Below the pieces are notes generated by a model. The model was not told the DNA's origin. It did not search any database and worked only from the letters and a program-made list of their open reading frames with translations. From positions 1 to 64,000 of the forward strand of contig JAWZYV010019947.1 of assembly GCA_038373885.1 (NCBI GenBank): a DNA stretch of 64,000 nt, given 5' to 3'. Positions within the stretch are counted from its first letter, which is position 1. Every line of letters starts with the position of its first letter. Both the position numbers and the translations under genes were made by a program. This document shows positions 34,172 to 49,980 of this stretch, one piece after another. Origin of the DNA: Cheiracanthium punctorium. Taxonomy: Eukaryota; Arthropoda; Arachnida; Araneae; Cheiracanthiidae.

Positions 34172-37100
34172 AGTCTTTTTTTACTCTTGTCAGACCCCAA
34201 ACAATGAACAGTTGCATATTAGTATGTTTTCATTAAAACAATAGTAAAGTGCAAGTTTATTTCAATGAGCCAATAACACTCACAAAACCGGTGCCTAATA
34301 CTGAAGATGAAATGCTCTTAGAAATGCAAACTATCCTGCAAGTCTCCCCCCACCACCACACCCACCCATATACTGCACAGGGTCAGTAAACAGTTGATTA
34401 ATAACAATGCAATTGTATAATTTCATGATTTAGCTAAAATCTGTACACTGTATGGCTAATCGTACATAATGGAAGGTATGAATACATGATTCTTGTTAAA
34501 GCGTTAAATTATACATTAGATAAAAACAAAGTATTAGGAAAAGAACAGAATGAAATATTTTTAGAGGATAAAATTATTAATACCAATTTAATGAACTATA
34601 TATCTTACTTTACGAGAATTCTGTTTTATTTCATTAGATGTATACACTAAGGCTCCGTCATCTTCAAAGCCATGTGCTTTAATAGCTGCTGAAAAAATAC
34701 ATTTACAGTGCCTGTAATCAGGTTCTTCTTCAAATGTTAAACCAGCTACATAGGTAAAGTAATCAGAAATACCCCCTAAAAAGAAATATAAATTAAAATT
34801 ATTTAAAATAAAATTACAGTACTCTCTCAGTAATTCAAACTACAAGGGGAAAAAGGTAAGACATTTTTGTAGAATCTACAGGAAAATATTGATGTCAGCT
34901 AAACCAACAAAGGATAGTCAGTTTGATAACAAGACAAACCCTGAATGATAGAGTTGATGAACTCTGTATTTAAGCATGGATCAAAAGGCATGAAGCAAAT
35001 GAGTTCACATTCAAAGTTGATAGTGAAATCAAAAGTGTCATAGACATTGATAACAACAATGAATATAAAATTCTTGAGGAGGATTTTCACAGTGAAGCAT
35101 AAAGCTGCAGTATTTCATTCTGACCAATGCATATGCATAAAATATGTAAGCGAGAATGATATGCCATAGCAATACTTTTCCTACAACTTCTGAAGAAAAA
35201 AGTTATTAAAAGTTAAATAAATGATTAAAAACACTCTAGATAAAAATCTATATATCTAAATATTAAAAATAATAGATATATAAAGATGAAAATGCGACTT
35301 AATTAAACATTATATACTGTTATACCTATTCACGCATCACAAGCACTTTCTGTTGGAGCTAAATAATTTTTATTAAACTAAATATATTTAACTGAATTCA
35401 AATTTAAAATGCTAAAAATTTATTTTGCCCAATTGTTTTCCCCTGGCCTTGCATCAGCCATCTATTTCATAAAGTTTTTTTTCATGTGCCAATTAGGCTT
35501 AAGTTTTGTTTATGTTATTCACCCATGGGTTAAACCTATCTTAATTGTATTAAAGTTCAACTAGGTTTTAAACTTCTTCATAACCCTAAATAGTAGTATC
35601 TCTAATATGTTAAAAATGTAAACAAAATAAATTGCACTCTTTTTCTTATGAAAAAAAAAAAAATTAATTAAATAAATAAAATTGAAATAATATACTTTTT
35701 ATTCATTGAAGACCCAAGACAACTTCAAAGTAAAATTTAAAAACCTAAGCTCAATATTTAATAAAGTTGTTGACTACTGCTGCTGGATGGAAATAGCCTC
35801 TGAACTATGGCCTAGTAGTTTAATGATGTCATGCTTCCTGAAAATTAAGGGTCTTCCTTTTGACAAATAGATGCTTAGGTTCTCTAAAGAATCATGGGGG
35901 TAAGAGAATTAGTTCTGGTTAGGGTAGGACTTTTAACTAATGTTTAAACCATGGGTGAAGAGTGAAAAGCCTGAAGTGAAAGGCAATTTTCTGAGGTTGT
36001 TTTCAATATGCAAATTTATTGATCCTTTATTTTATGCAAATGTTGCATACTTTTTTTATTCTGAAACTGTAAAATTAACCTGTTTTATATAGTATATAAA
36101 GTGCCTGTTTTATGAGAAAACACACAGGCCAGGCTGCTGATACAGGTAGAAGGTTGCCCTAGTCATGGGAAGGGCATGATGTATTACTGCCAGATATTTT
36201 ATAAAAGGCTTGCATTGGAACTGGAAATTTTTCCATTTAAATTTATTGCAGATGGCCTGGTTTATCTTAAAATCTGAAATCGTTTTTAAATTTTTTTTGT
36301 TTTGTAAGTGTTCTTTTTGTGCAATGTTTAAATAAATTTAAGTAGAGAAAATATAAAGTGTCGTCAATTTTTAAAGCTTTCACCTCTAGTGGTACAACTC
36401 AAACTGTGGGTCATTTTCATGACATACTTGGCATTTCATCCACGGACCCAACACTTTCAGCCACGCACATGCCCATCATTAGGTGTCTTCCCGTTTTCTT
36501 GCTTCTCGTTCTTTATTACTTTTTAGCCTCACCCAATAACTTTCGTCAATGTGCCCATGAGTCGTGTCATTGATAGCAGAGACGTCATTCAAGATCTCTA
36601 TTGCTCCTCTCTTCAGATTGGAGCTTTCATTTTATAGTTTGCTATTTTCCGAAATTTATCAAAATCAATGGTGAGGGGGGTGGCTTGAGCTAATCTTGAG
36701 AAGGCAGTACTTGGTTTACTGAAATGTAGATCATTAATGTGTTGCTTTTTTCTTTAATTTTCCTTTTAGCTACACCAATATAGCTTCCAGAACTACTGTT
36801 TTCTTCAAATTAAAGATAATTTTGTTTTTGTTAACAGTTTCTACTTGGTTTATTTTATCTTTATTAGTTCTAATACTGCTGAAAACGTTTTTATTTGGTT
36901 TGATGGGTATGTGGATTCTTTTTAATTGGCAGCTATATTTGCAAGTGGCTATTCCTCTGCCAAATGGGATTCCTTTAATAAAATTTTGTTTTGTTTTTTG
37001 TGCAAAATTTTTTCCTTTCTTTCATTTAATTCATTTGTTATATTTGACATTAAATATATATATATTACCTCATAACTTAGTGCATTATATACACCAGCTG

Positions 37101-40100
37101 CCAAGGCGGTCAGTTTAGTCACCCCAGGAGCGGCCCTAGGTTACGTGGTACCCCTCTGCAAACGTTAAAAAAGTAGCCCTTTTAGGCTCCAGATCAAGTC
37201 TTTCTCAGCTTTTGAGTTCGAAATGGCACCTCGATGCCATGCTTACCTTGTCGGGCCACCCCTGCGTCGCCCCATATCTTACTGTTCTTTATACTTAGTG
37301 CAGTGTTGGCCAAATTATTGGACTCATTTCAACAAAAATCGTGGCTCTTTGTTTTAACAATATTGGTCATTAAATTTGCTTTTGTTGGTTGCTACAAATG
37401 GTAATTACGTATTATTCCAGTGGTCATTCCCACCAATTATTTTTTCATGAAATGCGCCGGCAAACTGTTGCTAATCGTACTCAGAACCATCAATAATTTG
37501 ATTTGTCTGGCATTTATCTAGGAAAAAAAAAAAAAAAAAAAAAAAATTCCGCTTGTCTTGGCAGACTGCCAGGATAATATTAAGTATCCTACAAATTTTA
37601 GATGTCATCATAAAAGCCAATGTTGGCCACAGTAGCGATACCAAGTAATAACATTGCAAAATGTATGAAGAGACATTATAGGTAACATTTCCATTCATAA
37701 AATGATTGTGAAAATACTGTATTCTGCGAATGGGTAGATTTCTATTTTAATAACACCAGTGTTAATGTGCCAAAGTTAGCAACCCGATGATTTTATAGTA
37801 TGGTTGCATTATTTAATACGTATCTTTGGTTAAAATGTAAAACAGGAAATGGGGATAAAATGTGCTTTAGCTCATTGCATGGCGACTTTTTTTTTTTTAT
37901 GCTTGCTCCATTGGACGCCACTAAACTGTTAATTTGGATTTTTGCACATGCGTTACTGTTATTGCACTAATGTTTAAAGCTTGCTGTTGTCGTTCACAGC
38001 GTAGAAATAGTCGATTTTGGTACCGCATATGTTAGCATATTATGTAAGTAGATATATATATATGCACCAGTTTAATATATTATAATTATTTTTCCAACTT
38101 CAATATAAAGAATAATAACTTAAAACAATAGCTTGAGCAAATTCTATCTGTAATATTTGTTTTGAAATGAGCAGGTGTAGAATGCAGGCAGGGATAACTT
38201 AGTAATTTATATTTTTAATGAATAAGGTATCAAAAACGAATAAAATATGTAATTATCAGTATAATGACAAAAATAATCCTTTGCCAGATAAAAGAATGGG
38301 ATATATCATATCTGTTAGAACTTACGAGCATGCATAGAGAAACATAAAGCTAATTCATTATACATTGTTTATGTAGGATTTAATATCACACAAATTAATT
38401 CTAGATTTTTTAAAGTAAAAAGAAATATATATTTAATGCAAAAATAAACTATATAGAAAGTTATTAAATAAATAGTAGTTCTATAGTAAGTTGGCCTGCA
38501 TGGGGGTTTACTGATTTTTATTCTAACTAGAAGATATGACTTAAAAAAACATAAAAGTTTTAAAAAAATTCATAAATTTAAAACGAAAACAACCAATCAA
38601 ACGCAACATATTTTTTTAAGTAAACAATAATATACTTTTATCTATGGTCATAAAACAAATTAGGAGCCTTTTATGAATGCTAGCAGAAAACGATGGTACT
38701 ACATTAGAGTTGAAGTTATTTCTATGTTTTAATTAATTAATAATTATTTTGTAATGAAAGTTTTCTATTAGACTAAAATTGCTCTCTTTTGAAATAAAAC
38801 TATAAAATTTAAATCTAAAAAGTGTTATACTACAAAAAAATTTTAAACCCAAAAATCCACAATAAAACCTCAAAAAAAAAAAAAAAAAAATCCACATGGG
38901 TTTGATTTAAAAAAGCCCACGTTTTTTAAGACCCTGATCAATTTTAATACTAATATTGTAGTATGAAAAACCTAAGGGTCAACTGATTGGAACACCTTCA
39001 GATGAAGTATAAATAGAAAAGTTTTTAAATTGTAAATAAATAAGTAACATACTCTGTTACTTCAATTAATTTGAAACTGGAATTTATTGATAGATATTTT
39101 TGGTTCATGGTGTAACTAACAATTAATGCAAATTATGAAAATCATAATTTCAGGATGTCCAACATTGTCAAGAGACAAAAAATAGTAGCATTAGTATCCT
39201 CACAAACATAGAAAAGTTGTCAAAACATCATCATAAAAAAAAAAAAAAAAAAAATAGCTAAAGTAGTAGCATTTTCTTCAAAGTTTGGTTTAAAAATGTA
39301 TTACTAACACTGTAGCATGAAAAAAGCACAAAATGAATTACTTAAATTAATTCTTCTTTTTACTTGTGTGTGATCATTATACTTTCTTGTTCTCTCTTAC
39401 ATACACAATCATACACCAATTCAATTTAACAAATGATTGTTTTTCAATAAATTTGATATATATGGAGCAATAAATAAAGTCTTGTAAACCAATGCCAGGA
39501 AAACACTGCACTAGAATAGTTGTGATATGCAAATAGACATTTCTAAGGAATCACTCTGATAGTAGATAACATTTGGAAAAGAAATTGAAATAATGAAGAA
39601 CAAAACCCCCCTGATCACCAAATTAATTGCCTGAAATAGTCATATATTTAAAAATAGTATAAAAAGGGCCTTTAGCAAAAAAAAAAAAAAAAAATATCCC
39701 AAGTTGCCTAATTTTAAATTTAGTAGCAAAAGTCATTTTAAATTGCTGGTGGACATATTCTTATTTTAAACATTAAATTTCTCAATAAAATTTTTCTCAG
39801 AAGTTATCAGTAAAAAGAAGTTTGTATTATACAATACTCTATATCATACTGTTTTAATAGTTTTGACATTTCAAATTGTCAATTTGAAATTACACAAAAA
39901 AATATGTGACATTTACATTTTCAGTACAAAAAGCTAAGCCTAGAAGCATTATTTTCCTTGTAACTAACATGTATTTTTTATCCCCAAAGGCCTAAGAACA
40001 AAATTGTTATCTGGTCTTCGGAACCTTCATGTATATTGTTCTAAATTCCAAGATAACTCCTTAAAAATTGCACAGTAAAAAATTTGCAATTCTCCAGAAA

Positions 40101-43100
40101 TATTGTGAAAATGAATGTTTAGGGTAATTTAAAGGTTTTCTTTTGTTTAATAAAGTCAAAACAGTGTGCTTCTATTTAAAAAATGAAGTTGATATTGAAT
40201 TAAATAAAAAGACGTCTCTCTTATGTAAACTTTAAGAATAGTAGATTAAACTATTTGCTATTTGTAAACAAATGGTATATATAACTTTACTGTACAACAA
40301 AAGATGACCAAATAATAAGCAAGGGGGCCTTTCCTTCTCCCTGAACTGTATATACATATTGTAACACATGCATGCCTTTTTTCTCCAAAAAAATTCTCAG
40401 TAACTTGAACCGTCTTTTGCAGCTATTAGTACAGATTACCGAGAAAGCACTGTGTTAAAATTATCATCACTTTACAATACAAAGATAATTACATACTTGG
40501 TGGTACTCTTTTTGGAAAGCAAACTTTCATTAAAGATGAAATGTTAGATAAATACCTAAAAAATATACAAAAAAAGAAAGTCATATTTCTTGTTTTATTT
40601 TTTAAGTTGTGTATTAAAATTATAAAAGGCAAAATGAATTTACTTACATGCTCTTCTGACGGCTAACACTTTCAGGATCTTTAAGGTTATCTTCCCATGG
40701 TAAATGTCCACAAAGCCATTGTAACATATTATATCCTAATATTTCTAAATCACCCCTTCGAGAATGAGCTGGAAAAATTTAAGTTTATTAGCTTTTACAA
40801 ATATGTTGCACGAACAATCACAGATACAGTGACCTCTCACTGATATTACTCTCATTGTAAAAACATAAAAGGCAACCTACGTATTCTGTGGAGCAGTCAA
40901 GGGTTCGACTCCAGCATTCTGATATTTTAGCAAATGGAACAATTTTATTCACTGTAAAGAAATTGCAATATTTGAGGAAGTTGCTCCGATTGACAACTAG
41001 TTATTTATATAGAATTACTGCTTGTAAATTCCTGTAAATTGTGCTTTGAAGATTGTTTGACAAGTTTCTAGAAAAAATTATGTTTGTGTTTCGTCCTGAC
41101 ATCTCAACTGGCTACTGAAACTTTCTACAAACCCCAGACTTTAAAGCATACTCTCCAATACGAATCTGACAATTCAGCAGAGTTTCTGAAACAATGTGAA
41201 TGATATATAGGGAATGCAATCGTGCACTGTTTTTCGTTTTGCGGGATTTCAGGATTGGGATTTATTGATTCTGCGGGATTGACATTTCATTTAGTTCATT
41301 TCAACAGAGAAAAGTAGAAAAAAGTAAGATTCTAAGCACTATGAAGTTTAACTTTAATAGTAATAATTAATATTATGAGATAATTAATACAATAACTTAC
41401 AGAAATATGAAAATTATAATCATGATATTCAGAATAATATATATACTAAGTTATGTTCTTATGTTAGTTACTAAAAATGAGGCATTTTCAGAAATACACA
41501 ATTTATAGATACATCACATGCTTACATTATTTTCTTAGTTGCTGAAAAAAGAACGTACAAAATCGAACAAATCCAATGAATCATTTCCTAGTCTAGATTT
41601 AATTTTAGTAAAACAATAAAAAGTGTGAATTATATATAAAAAAAAAAAAATAAAAACTAAAAAATGAAAACTTTTTATAATTAACTCTTGACAGCTAGCT
41701 AAGAGATAAATTAGTATGAAATATTTCAGTTTATTTGGAGATTAGGAAGCTTGAGAAATAGTTAGACTACGATGCTTAGATTTAGATGTTTGATCCAGAT
41801 TCCCATTGGAAGATAATTTAAAAAAATAAAACTTTAAATTAAAATTTGCAGTTATTGATTCGTAAAATTATAATAAAAAATAATTTATTTCTCAGAGTTA
41901 ATCCCATGGGACTAGCCCCACAAACATTTGAGCAGGATCCTGCAGGAACGGAATTGCATTCCCTAATGATATACCACTGAGCCGTTCAGAAAGTTGGCTG
42001 CATTATATATTTGGAATTTTGAAGTTTTGTTAATTTTTTGATTATGAAAACACATATTTTACTGCAGTCAAGTACAATGGAACGACACAGGCAGTATGAA
42101 TCTAACTTATCTGTTATTGCCAGATATTTCTCAAAATCTTCGGGCGGACACTGTTGCACTACGCACAATGTTTGTGATGTTGTTAGTAGAGTAGTTACAT
42201 GCCCTAAACTGAAATGTTTTATGTGAAAAACAGAAATTGCATTGATATTCCTAGAAAAACAGTTGCTATTTTCCTCAAAACAGTTGCTTTTTATCTCTTT
42301 TTACATGTAAATAGTTGGCTGTTCTCAATTATAGTAGTGTACGGAAGATTTTTATTGTGAAAAGAATTTTAATATTGTGAAAAGATGGTAATATTTGTAA
42401 AATAATTATAGAAGCAGAGCTGTAAAGAATTAAAAAATTGTGTCACATGTGATCGATGATAGTGGTTAGTATTTGATGAGTTGGTTGAACACAGGGTTTT
42501 TTCCTGATTTACATATTTTCCTTCCAATTTCTTTACAAACACACACACATCTAGAAAACTTGAGCATGCAGTAAACATCTTTATCGAAGGAAAAGAAAAC
42601 GATCATCAACATGCCAGATATGAATAATTCCTTGCACTAAACACAACATCACTTCCGAACTCTATATATGAAGACACATAAAAATGGCACTCTTTCTTGA
42701 ATCAAAGAATAAAAAGGATAAATGACGATAATAAGCATTTTTTTTTATTTTCAGGAGAGCACAATATAAGCTTCTTGGTTAAGTTGCACACAATAAATAT
42801 TGAATATAGAAACAATTACATATTTTCACATAAAATTAGAATATATTACGGACGCGGACAGAGGCACAAGCCCCGAAGGGCAAGTTCTTGTCCAAACTGC
42901 CAACGCAGCTCTACTCTGGTCGCTAACTTACAACTAACTGCCCATATTCAAAGATGCACAGGGGGGTATGTCACGAGGTCAACTTTTTTCCGTTAAGCTA
43001 TTACATGTGTAATAGAGAAAAAAGGAACACGAAAGACTTTTCTAGAACATTCGATGCATGCAGCTGCACACGGAGAAGCAAAAAGAAAAACAAAACACTG

Positions 43101-46100
43101 CGGTCTGGGAGCAGTGCAATACTGCAAGTTAGGCTTTCATATGAATAAGTGCGAAAAGAGGATGGGAAGAAAAAAATTTAAATAAAACAGATTGCAGCTG
43201 CAAGTTTGATTAGCATAGCAGAAGGCAGGAAATCGATATGATTAAAAGTGCGTTATTGCCTTACAAATAAAATGGCTGAAAGGAAATTTGAAAGCTTTAA
43301 AAAGAGTTATTGTTAAAACTTATAAATTAAATTTAAAATAGATTATTAGTTTAAAATTTAGACAATATTAATTAAGATTTGTATTAATTTTTTATAAAAA
43401 ATATGCACGTTGTGTCAACGTGACAAGTAGCAAATAGTCTCCTTTTAGTAGCCAGTGGGCACCCTGCAAAAGATATTAAAGAACAAGTTATTTCATCTAT
43501 TAAAGCAAGTGGACTGTTTAGGTTGCAGCTGGATGAAACTACAGACGTGAGTGACGATGCTCAAATAATTGCTTATGCACACCATGCTGGTAACAGCGAA
43601 ATGAAAGAAGAACTTTTGTTTTGCCGTCCACTTACCACCAGTGCGACAGGTGAAGACATTTTTAAGTTAACGAGCGCATTTTTTAAAGAAGGTTTATCCT
43701 GGAACAGTACATCAGTCTTTGCACTGTGCATCAATGCTTGTCAAGGTTTTTGTGCAAGAGTGAAGCAAATTAATTCTGATGTAAATGTGTTTCATTGTCT
43801 TCTTCACAGAGAAAATCTTGTATCTAAAAGACTATCAGAAGACTTGAGTACTGTAATGAAAGAGATAGTTCAAATCGTCAATTATATAAAATCAAGATCG
43901 CTCAATAACAGATTATTGAGTCAAATTTGCTTGGAAATGGGATCTGAGTACACTCAAAGGGTGTATGTACTTCAAAGGGTTATTGCTCTATGCAGGGAAA
44001 TCCAAATCTTCTTGTCAGAGAAAAATCATACTTCCCGGTTTTCTGACAAAAATTGGATACTGAAATTAGCCTACCTTTCAGGTATATTTGCAGAACTTAA
44101 TAAATTAAATGCTTCAAAGCAAGACCATAATCAAACGGTAATTGGGTTAGTAGAGAAGTTAACAGCTTTCAAATAGAAGTTGAAACTGTGGAATAAGAAA
44201 GTAGAAGAAAATAAAATAGCTTCATAACTTTAAACTTGCTTTTAGATGATGAAAATGCTGAATTGGGCGACAAAAAAATTGTAATAATTCAGCATATGGA
44301 GAAGTTATTCGAGTTTGATTGCTACATTCCAGAAGACATGCTGAAATATAGTTGGGTGCGTAATCCATTTGACATAAATGCTGAAAAATTACCGGAATAT
44401 TTTTCAGACATTGTAGGTCTCCAGGAAGAGCTTATTGAGATTTAAAAGGATGAGTCTTTACGTCAAAGCTTTAAAAACCGAACACTGTACTCATTATGAA
44501 TAAGTCAGGAAAAAGAAAAGCCCATTCTCTTCACTGCAGTTATGAAATCATTACTTCCGTTTCCCACTACTTATCTATGTGAAGCCAGCTTTTCTATATT
44601 TTCTGTTGTGAAAACTAAAAATAGAAACAGATTACAACTAGAATATGGCATAACATACTGCCTTTAGTTTTATTTAATTTTTACACTACTTACACCACAT
44701 TGTTTCTCCCATCAGTTCTTGAATTGTTTTTATCATTCCATATATTATAGCTTTAAAAATTATAAATTTTCATTTATAATTCATGAAATGATACACATTT
44801 TCATTGCTTTCATTCTATACTGAGCTGCAAATGCCAAATTTGACTGGTTTTACTTTTTTACTTATTATCTTCTGATCATACCCCTAAAAAGTAATGATAT
44901 ATCACCATACAAAAACCCGTAACAGGTAAAAAGTCCTGTGGTGCAGCATTTTACTTTATAGCTATATGATTTTTAAATATGTGTCTTAAAAATAATGATA
45001 TCCAATTTTGAGTGATGCTCTGGTGTGACTTTACAAGATTTGTTTTAAATTCCATTATAATTACTCGTTTTATTTTCTAAAGAAGGTTTACACATTCAAA
45101 GAATGCTTTTAATTATCAAATACACAGCAAAATATATCCCACTTTCACTGAGCCTATATTATGTATTCAAATGAATTTATTTCAATAATTGAATTTTTCT
45201 TTTGAGTCACGCTATCCAAAAGGGCAAGTAAAATTTATGTAAATGTTTTACTCTGTGTCATAGTATCCAAACTAAGTGAAATGCATTTAAATACATAGAG
45301 AGTTACAAAGAAAACATTTATGTAAATTTTGCTTACCCTTTTGGATAGTGTGACACAAAAAATAAATTATTGAAATAAATTCATTTGAATACATAATATA
45401 GGCTCAGTGGAAAAAGGGATATATTTGATCGTGCATTTGATAATTAAAAGCATTGCTTGAATGTGTAAATCTTTAGAAAATAAAACAAGAGTAATTGGAA
45501 TGGAATTTAAAAACAAATTTTATAAATTCACACCAGGATGTCACTCAAAATTGGATAACATTATTTTTAAGACCCATATTTAAAACGTGATACAGCTATA
45601 AAGTAAAATGCGGCGTCACGAACTTTTAACCCGTTAAGGGCTTTTGTATGGATGTATTCTAAAGAAAGTATTACCTCCAATATGAGCATCTCTACTTGTA
45701 AATTCAATTGTACCATCGTGAGCTTTGCGCCTGTCTTCTTTTAGCTCTTTATGCTGACCATTAGTTATATATCGACAAGCTAAACCAAAATCTATGAGAT
45801 AGACCTTAAAAAGAAGAGAAGTTAAAAATTCATAACTTGAAAAAGAAAAACAAACTATCAATATAGTCTGATATGATATATTCTTGTCACAACAAATTTC
45901 AAAAGGCAAAGATCATTATTCTGAAAACTTTGTTAAGTGAATTTTCATTATGACTGAAATTATATTAGATGTGTATGTGATTTTCTTTTAATAGGCAGAT
46001 TTTAATCTGAAATATTTGTATAAGTGAAGTTCATTATTAGGTTAATGAACTTTATGACTGAAAAGGTATTTATGAGCAAAGAGAGTACTGTTGAAGTTTT

Positions 46101-49100
46101 AGCAACACAACTCTTTTAAACTTTTTGAACAAATAATAATTATGCATTTGAAACCAAGGTAAAGGAGTGGGGTTTGCACTAACCACGTGATTGTGCGATT
46201 CCCGCAATACCACACTAAATCCCACCAGAAAAAAAAAAAAAAGACACTTGTGGGCTTTTCCCACATGCTGAGTAGCTGCATTTTGATGAAGCAGCTAAAA
46301 TATTTAATGGGGTAAGAATCAAAGATATCATTAAATTGTATTGTTATCAAATTCATTTGTATATTATATTGCTAATTTTGATATTTATAATCCAAGTTGC
46401 ATTGTATCTTTGTAATGATATTAATTTTGCTTGTAAAATGTGAAAAAAAATATGCAAAAATTAATAAATAGATAAAAAAAAAATTTTGAAAATAAAGAAA
46501 ATTCTCAAATTCTCATCCAGATTTTTAAAAATCCCACTTAATTTTGAAACTAAAGTGGGTGAATCTCACCCAATTTTTTTCCCTAGTGTGAAGCCTGAGG
46601 AGTTACAGAAGCCTTGTTAACATCTCTTAAATATAAACAGTACCCAACACTTTATAAAATCATACAAAACCTGCAGCTTACAGACACACAAAGGGAAAAA
46701 AAAAAAGAAAAAAGATTTTTTCTTACTTGGTATTGGCAACATCAATAGAATGTTAGTTAACAAAATTGTTAGTTTTTAGTGAACAAAATTAGAAAAAGAA
46801 AAGTTTTCTGTTATTGGTATTAATTTGTATTGTTTAAAGAAGGAAAAAAAAAGACTCCAAAAGAACTATTAGTAGAAATGAGTAAAAATAGATGCTGGAA
46901 TTATGCTCCTGAACTGATCCATTTGAGGATTTGGGGGGGGGGGGGGGTACGGGCAAGAAACTACAGATCAACATGAAAGCATATAATAGTATTTAAAGGA
47001 ACAGATTGTTGCAAAAAATTCTGCTTAATTCTTGGGTTCAGCATTTTAATGTCCAGTATGTGTAGAAAGTTCTTGCAAAAAAATTCACTTGTCAGGATGG
47101 GACATGAACTTTATTGCTTCTAGAATTTTGTTGAACAATCAGCTGTACAAAATTCACAGGCACTAACAGACAGTAACATGCTTTTAAAAGTCCGCTCGGT
47201 ACAGAAGCTTTCATAGATGCTGTTATTTCACAAGATAAAATGCTTCTACAGGCAAAAATTCAGTGGAAACTTATGAGGTAAATCAAACAGTGCCTCAGGG
47301 CTCAGCAATGAAGAATTTACACACAGCATCTAAAAACAAGCAAAATATTGCTGCCAGTAGCACAATTCACAGAGTAATGCAGCAAACTCGATGCATGTTC
47401 GATAACAACTGAATTGTTTGATCTATGCTGCCTCTTATTTATAAGTGTTGCAGAAGTTAGGAGAAATTTCCAGAAAGAGCTATGTCTTGATGGATCTTAA
47501 TCGATGGATAAAACGTGAATTTTATTGCGTCATGGAAATGTAAATGGGTAAGACTAGGCTATTGCATAATTCTAATTAGGGAAACAAACATTACAGGATC
47601 AATTAGTAAAATCATGCCAAATGTCCAGGATGTTGCCAAGCTCGGCAACTTTTTGGTGAAATATTGCCAAATTTGGTGCCAGAAATAAGTTCCCAAAAGT
47701 GATGTCAGCTATTCTCTAGCACCAATATCTCTCAAGATCTCTAGAAAACCCCATGTTAACTGGAGAAAACATAAAACTCTCCATCTCATGTTCTAGTTTT
47801 AGGGAAGGAGGGGGGGGGGGGGATTTTTTTTGATTCCCTCTTAAATGTCCTTGAGCATTTACTAACTCTGTGCAGTTACTTTTGGGAAATAAACATAATT
47901 TTACAGTAGTGCCATCTACATTCATGAGTAATGTTAATTCTACTAGCATGCAGATGGTCTGCAAACAATAAGTTAGTTCTGTTTAATTAAGAGCTAGAAT
48001 TTGAGAAACTGTCACAGCTAGAATTACGGCACGATTCATCACATCTCAGATTTTTATAAAAAAAATTGCAGTTGTCATTTATCTTATTAATGTTGCAAAT
48101 GCAGAATATATCGTTCCAAAGTTGGAGTTGTTCATTTGTTATGGGCCCCCGAAAAAGACCGTGCAGTACACAAAAATGTCCCCCCCCCCCTAGACGTGGA
48201 AAATGCTATGGCCCAAAAACTCTTTGCAGGAATATTTCAACTTTATGAAATATATGAGAAATCTGTGGCAGGTTGTTACTGCAAGGTCACCTGAAGGTCA
48301 CAAAAAGATGCACTTTCAATGTTTTTTGCCGTTTTTAAGGCTTAACCATAGCTTGCCCCTTCAAGTAAAAGAGGTCTTTTGAAAGACATGTATTAGCACT
48401 TAAAAAATGCATATACAGCAGGGTTGGAGAAATATCAGTAAACACTTTTTTTTTTTACCAGATTATGGTAAAAACTAGGTTTTTACCATTAAAAGTCAGG
48501 GGGGAAAATGGTAAAAGACTAATGATACAACAAACTCCATGAATCATAAAATGTATTTCATTAATATTTATGAAAACTGTATTTTCATGTAATTGATGTG
48601 GATATAAAGAGATGGGAAATCAAGAGTCATTTCTCTAAAACTGCTGATATAAGATATTATTCATAGACATTTTAAGATATTTCCCATTCCACTTGAACTC
48701 TTCCCCTCCCCTCTGCTTTTCTGTTAGGAAACTGGTCTGAACAAGCTGGTGGAAAGCATTAAATAAAGAAATTAATCCTGATTTCAAACATTTAATGGTG
48801 AATCTTTACTCCACACCTTTTAGTTCTTCATCCATAAAGCGATTTTTTTCTAGCTTTTCACATATCCACAATAAATTAAGAAATACACTTTGAGTACAAA
48901 AAGCTGCAAAGCTTGTATTTTGTTATAAAAGACTAAGAGGCTCCAAGGACATGGATTGGTAAGCTGTACTAACATTTGTGCAAACTACATTATGTAATAA
49001 TATTTGTAAGCATTTTGGTTTTTAATAAAATGATTAAGGTAAATTAAGTGTGATAAAAGTGTATTTGCAATTTTCCTTTTGCTTTAAGTAAAAATTAGTA

Positions 49101-49928
49101 AACTAGTCAGCATTAGATAAATATAATAAATATTGTAATGTGCATTCTCATAATAACAGTTTTAATAAGTTTTAAGTTTAATAATGATAAATGAACAATA
49201 TCTTAAAATTTGAATTCCAGAAAGAGGAAAATATGGATGAAAGTTTTCTGTGTTTATTATATTCCTTAAAATGCACTATTTTCGTAAAGCATCCTTTTAC
49301 TTACCTAATCAGAAACTGAATTAGGTGAATACCGTTATGGTGGTACATTGGGAATAGTGGTATTAAATGCCCAAAACTTTCATCACAGAGAAAATTAAAA
49401 AATAGATAAATCTTCATAAAAGTGAGAAAAAATAGTCAAACTAATAAGTATTTTCAAAAGTAATAAAAACGTGTTTTTCCAAAGATGGTAAATACCATCC
49501 AACCCGGGGGCAGGGTGCATACAAGGTGGCTACAGAAACTGAGAAGAAAAGTTCCCTGATTTACCTGACTATCTTTATCAAATTTCCAGAACTAATTATA
49601 TACATAAGATAATCTTTCATGTAAATCACCATTGTGTATCATGCACCAACAGGTGAATTTTCATATAGGGAAATAAATAAGAGAAAACCGCAGAAATACA
49701 TAATATTAATAAAATTGTAGTTCAATTTCATAAATCCAAACATAAAATTTAGTTGAACACTAAAAGACAATATATAGCAGAAAGTTTCCTCATTTTATTA
49801 AGATAGTATTCAATTTTAAGCGTAAGGATGACTGATCAAAATAAACTGGCCACCTAATAACTTATTTTATTTCAATCAATGTATTATTTCAAATTTTAAA
49901 AAAATATGTAAAAAGGGTTCAAAATGAG

Positions 49929-49980
<52 letters not shown>

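Noticed and set aside
36822..37118. 98-codon hydrophobic plus-strand frame
   Set aside because: T-rich sequence gives membrane-like peptides by chance. No start context or conservation signal.
42850..43150. Zinc-finger gene ([11 protein letters not shown]...)
   Set aside because: One CxxC and scattered His residues do not make a finger pattern, and overlapping frames are equally open.
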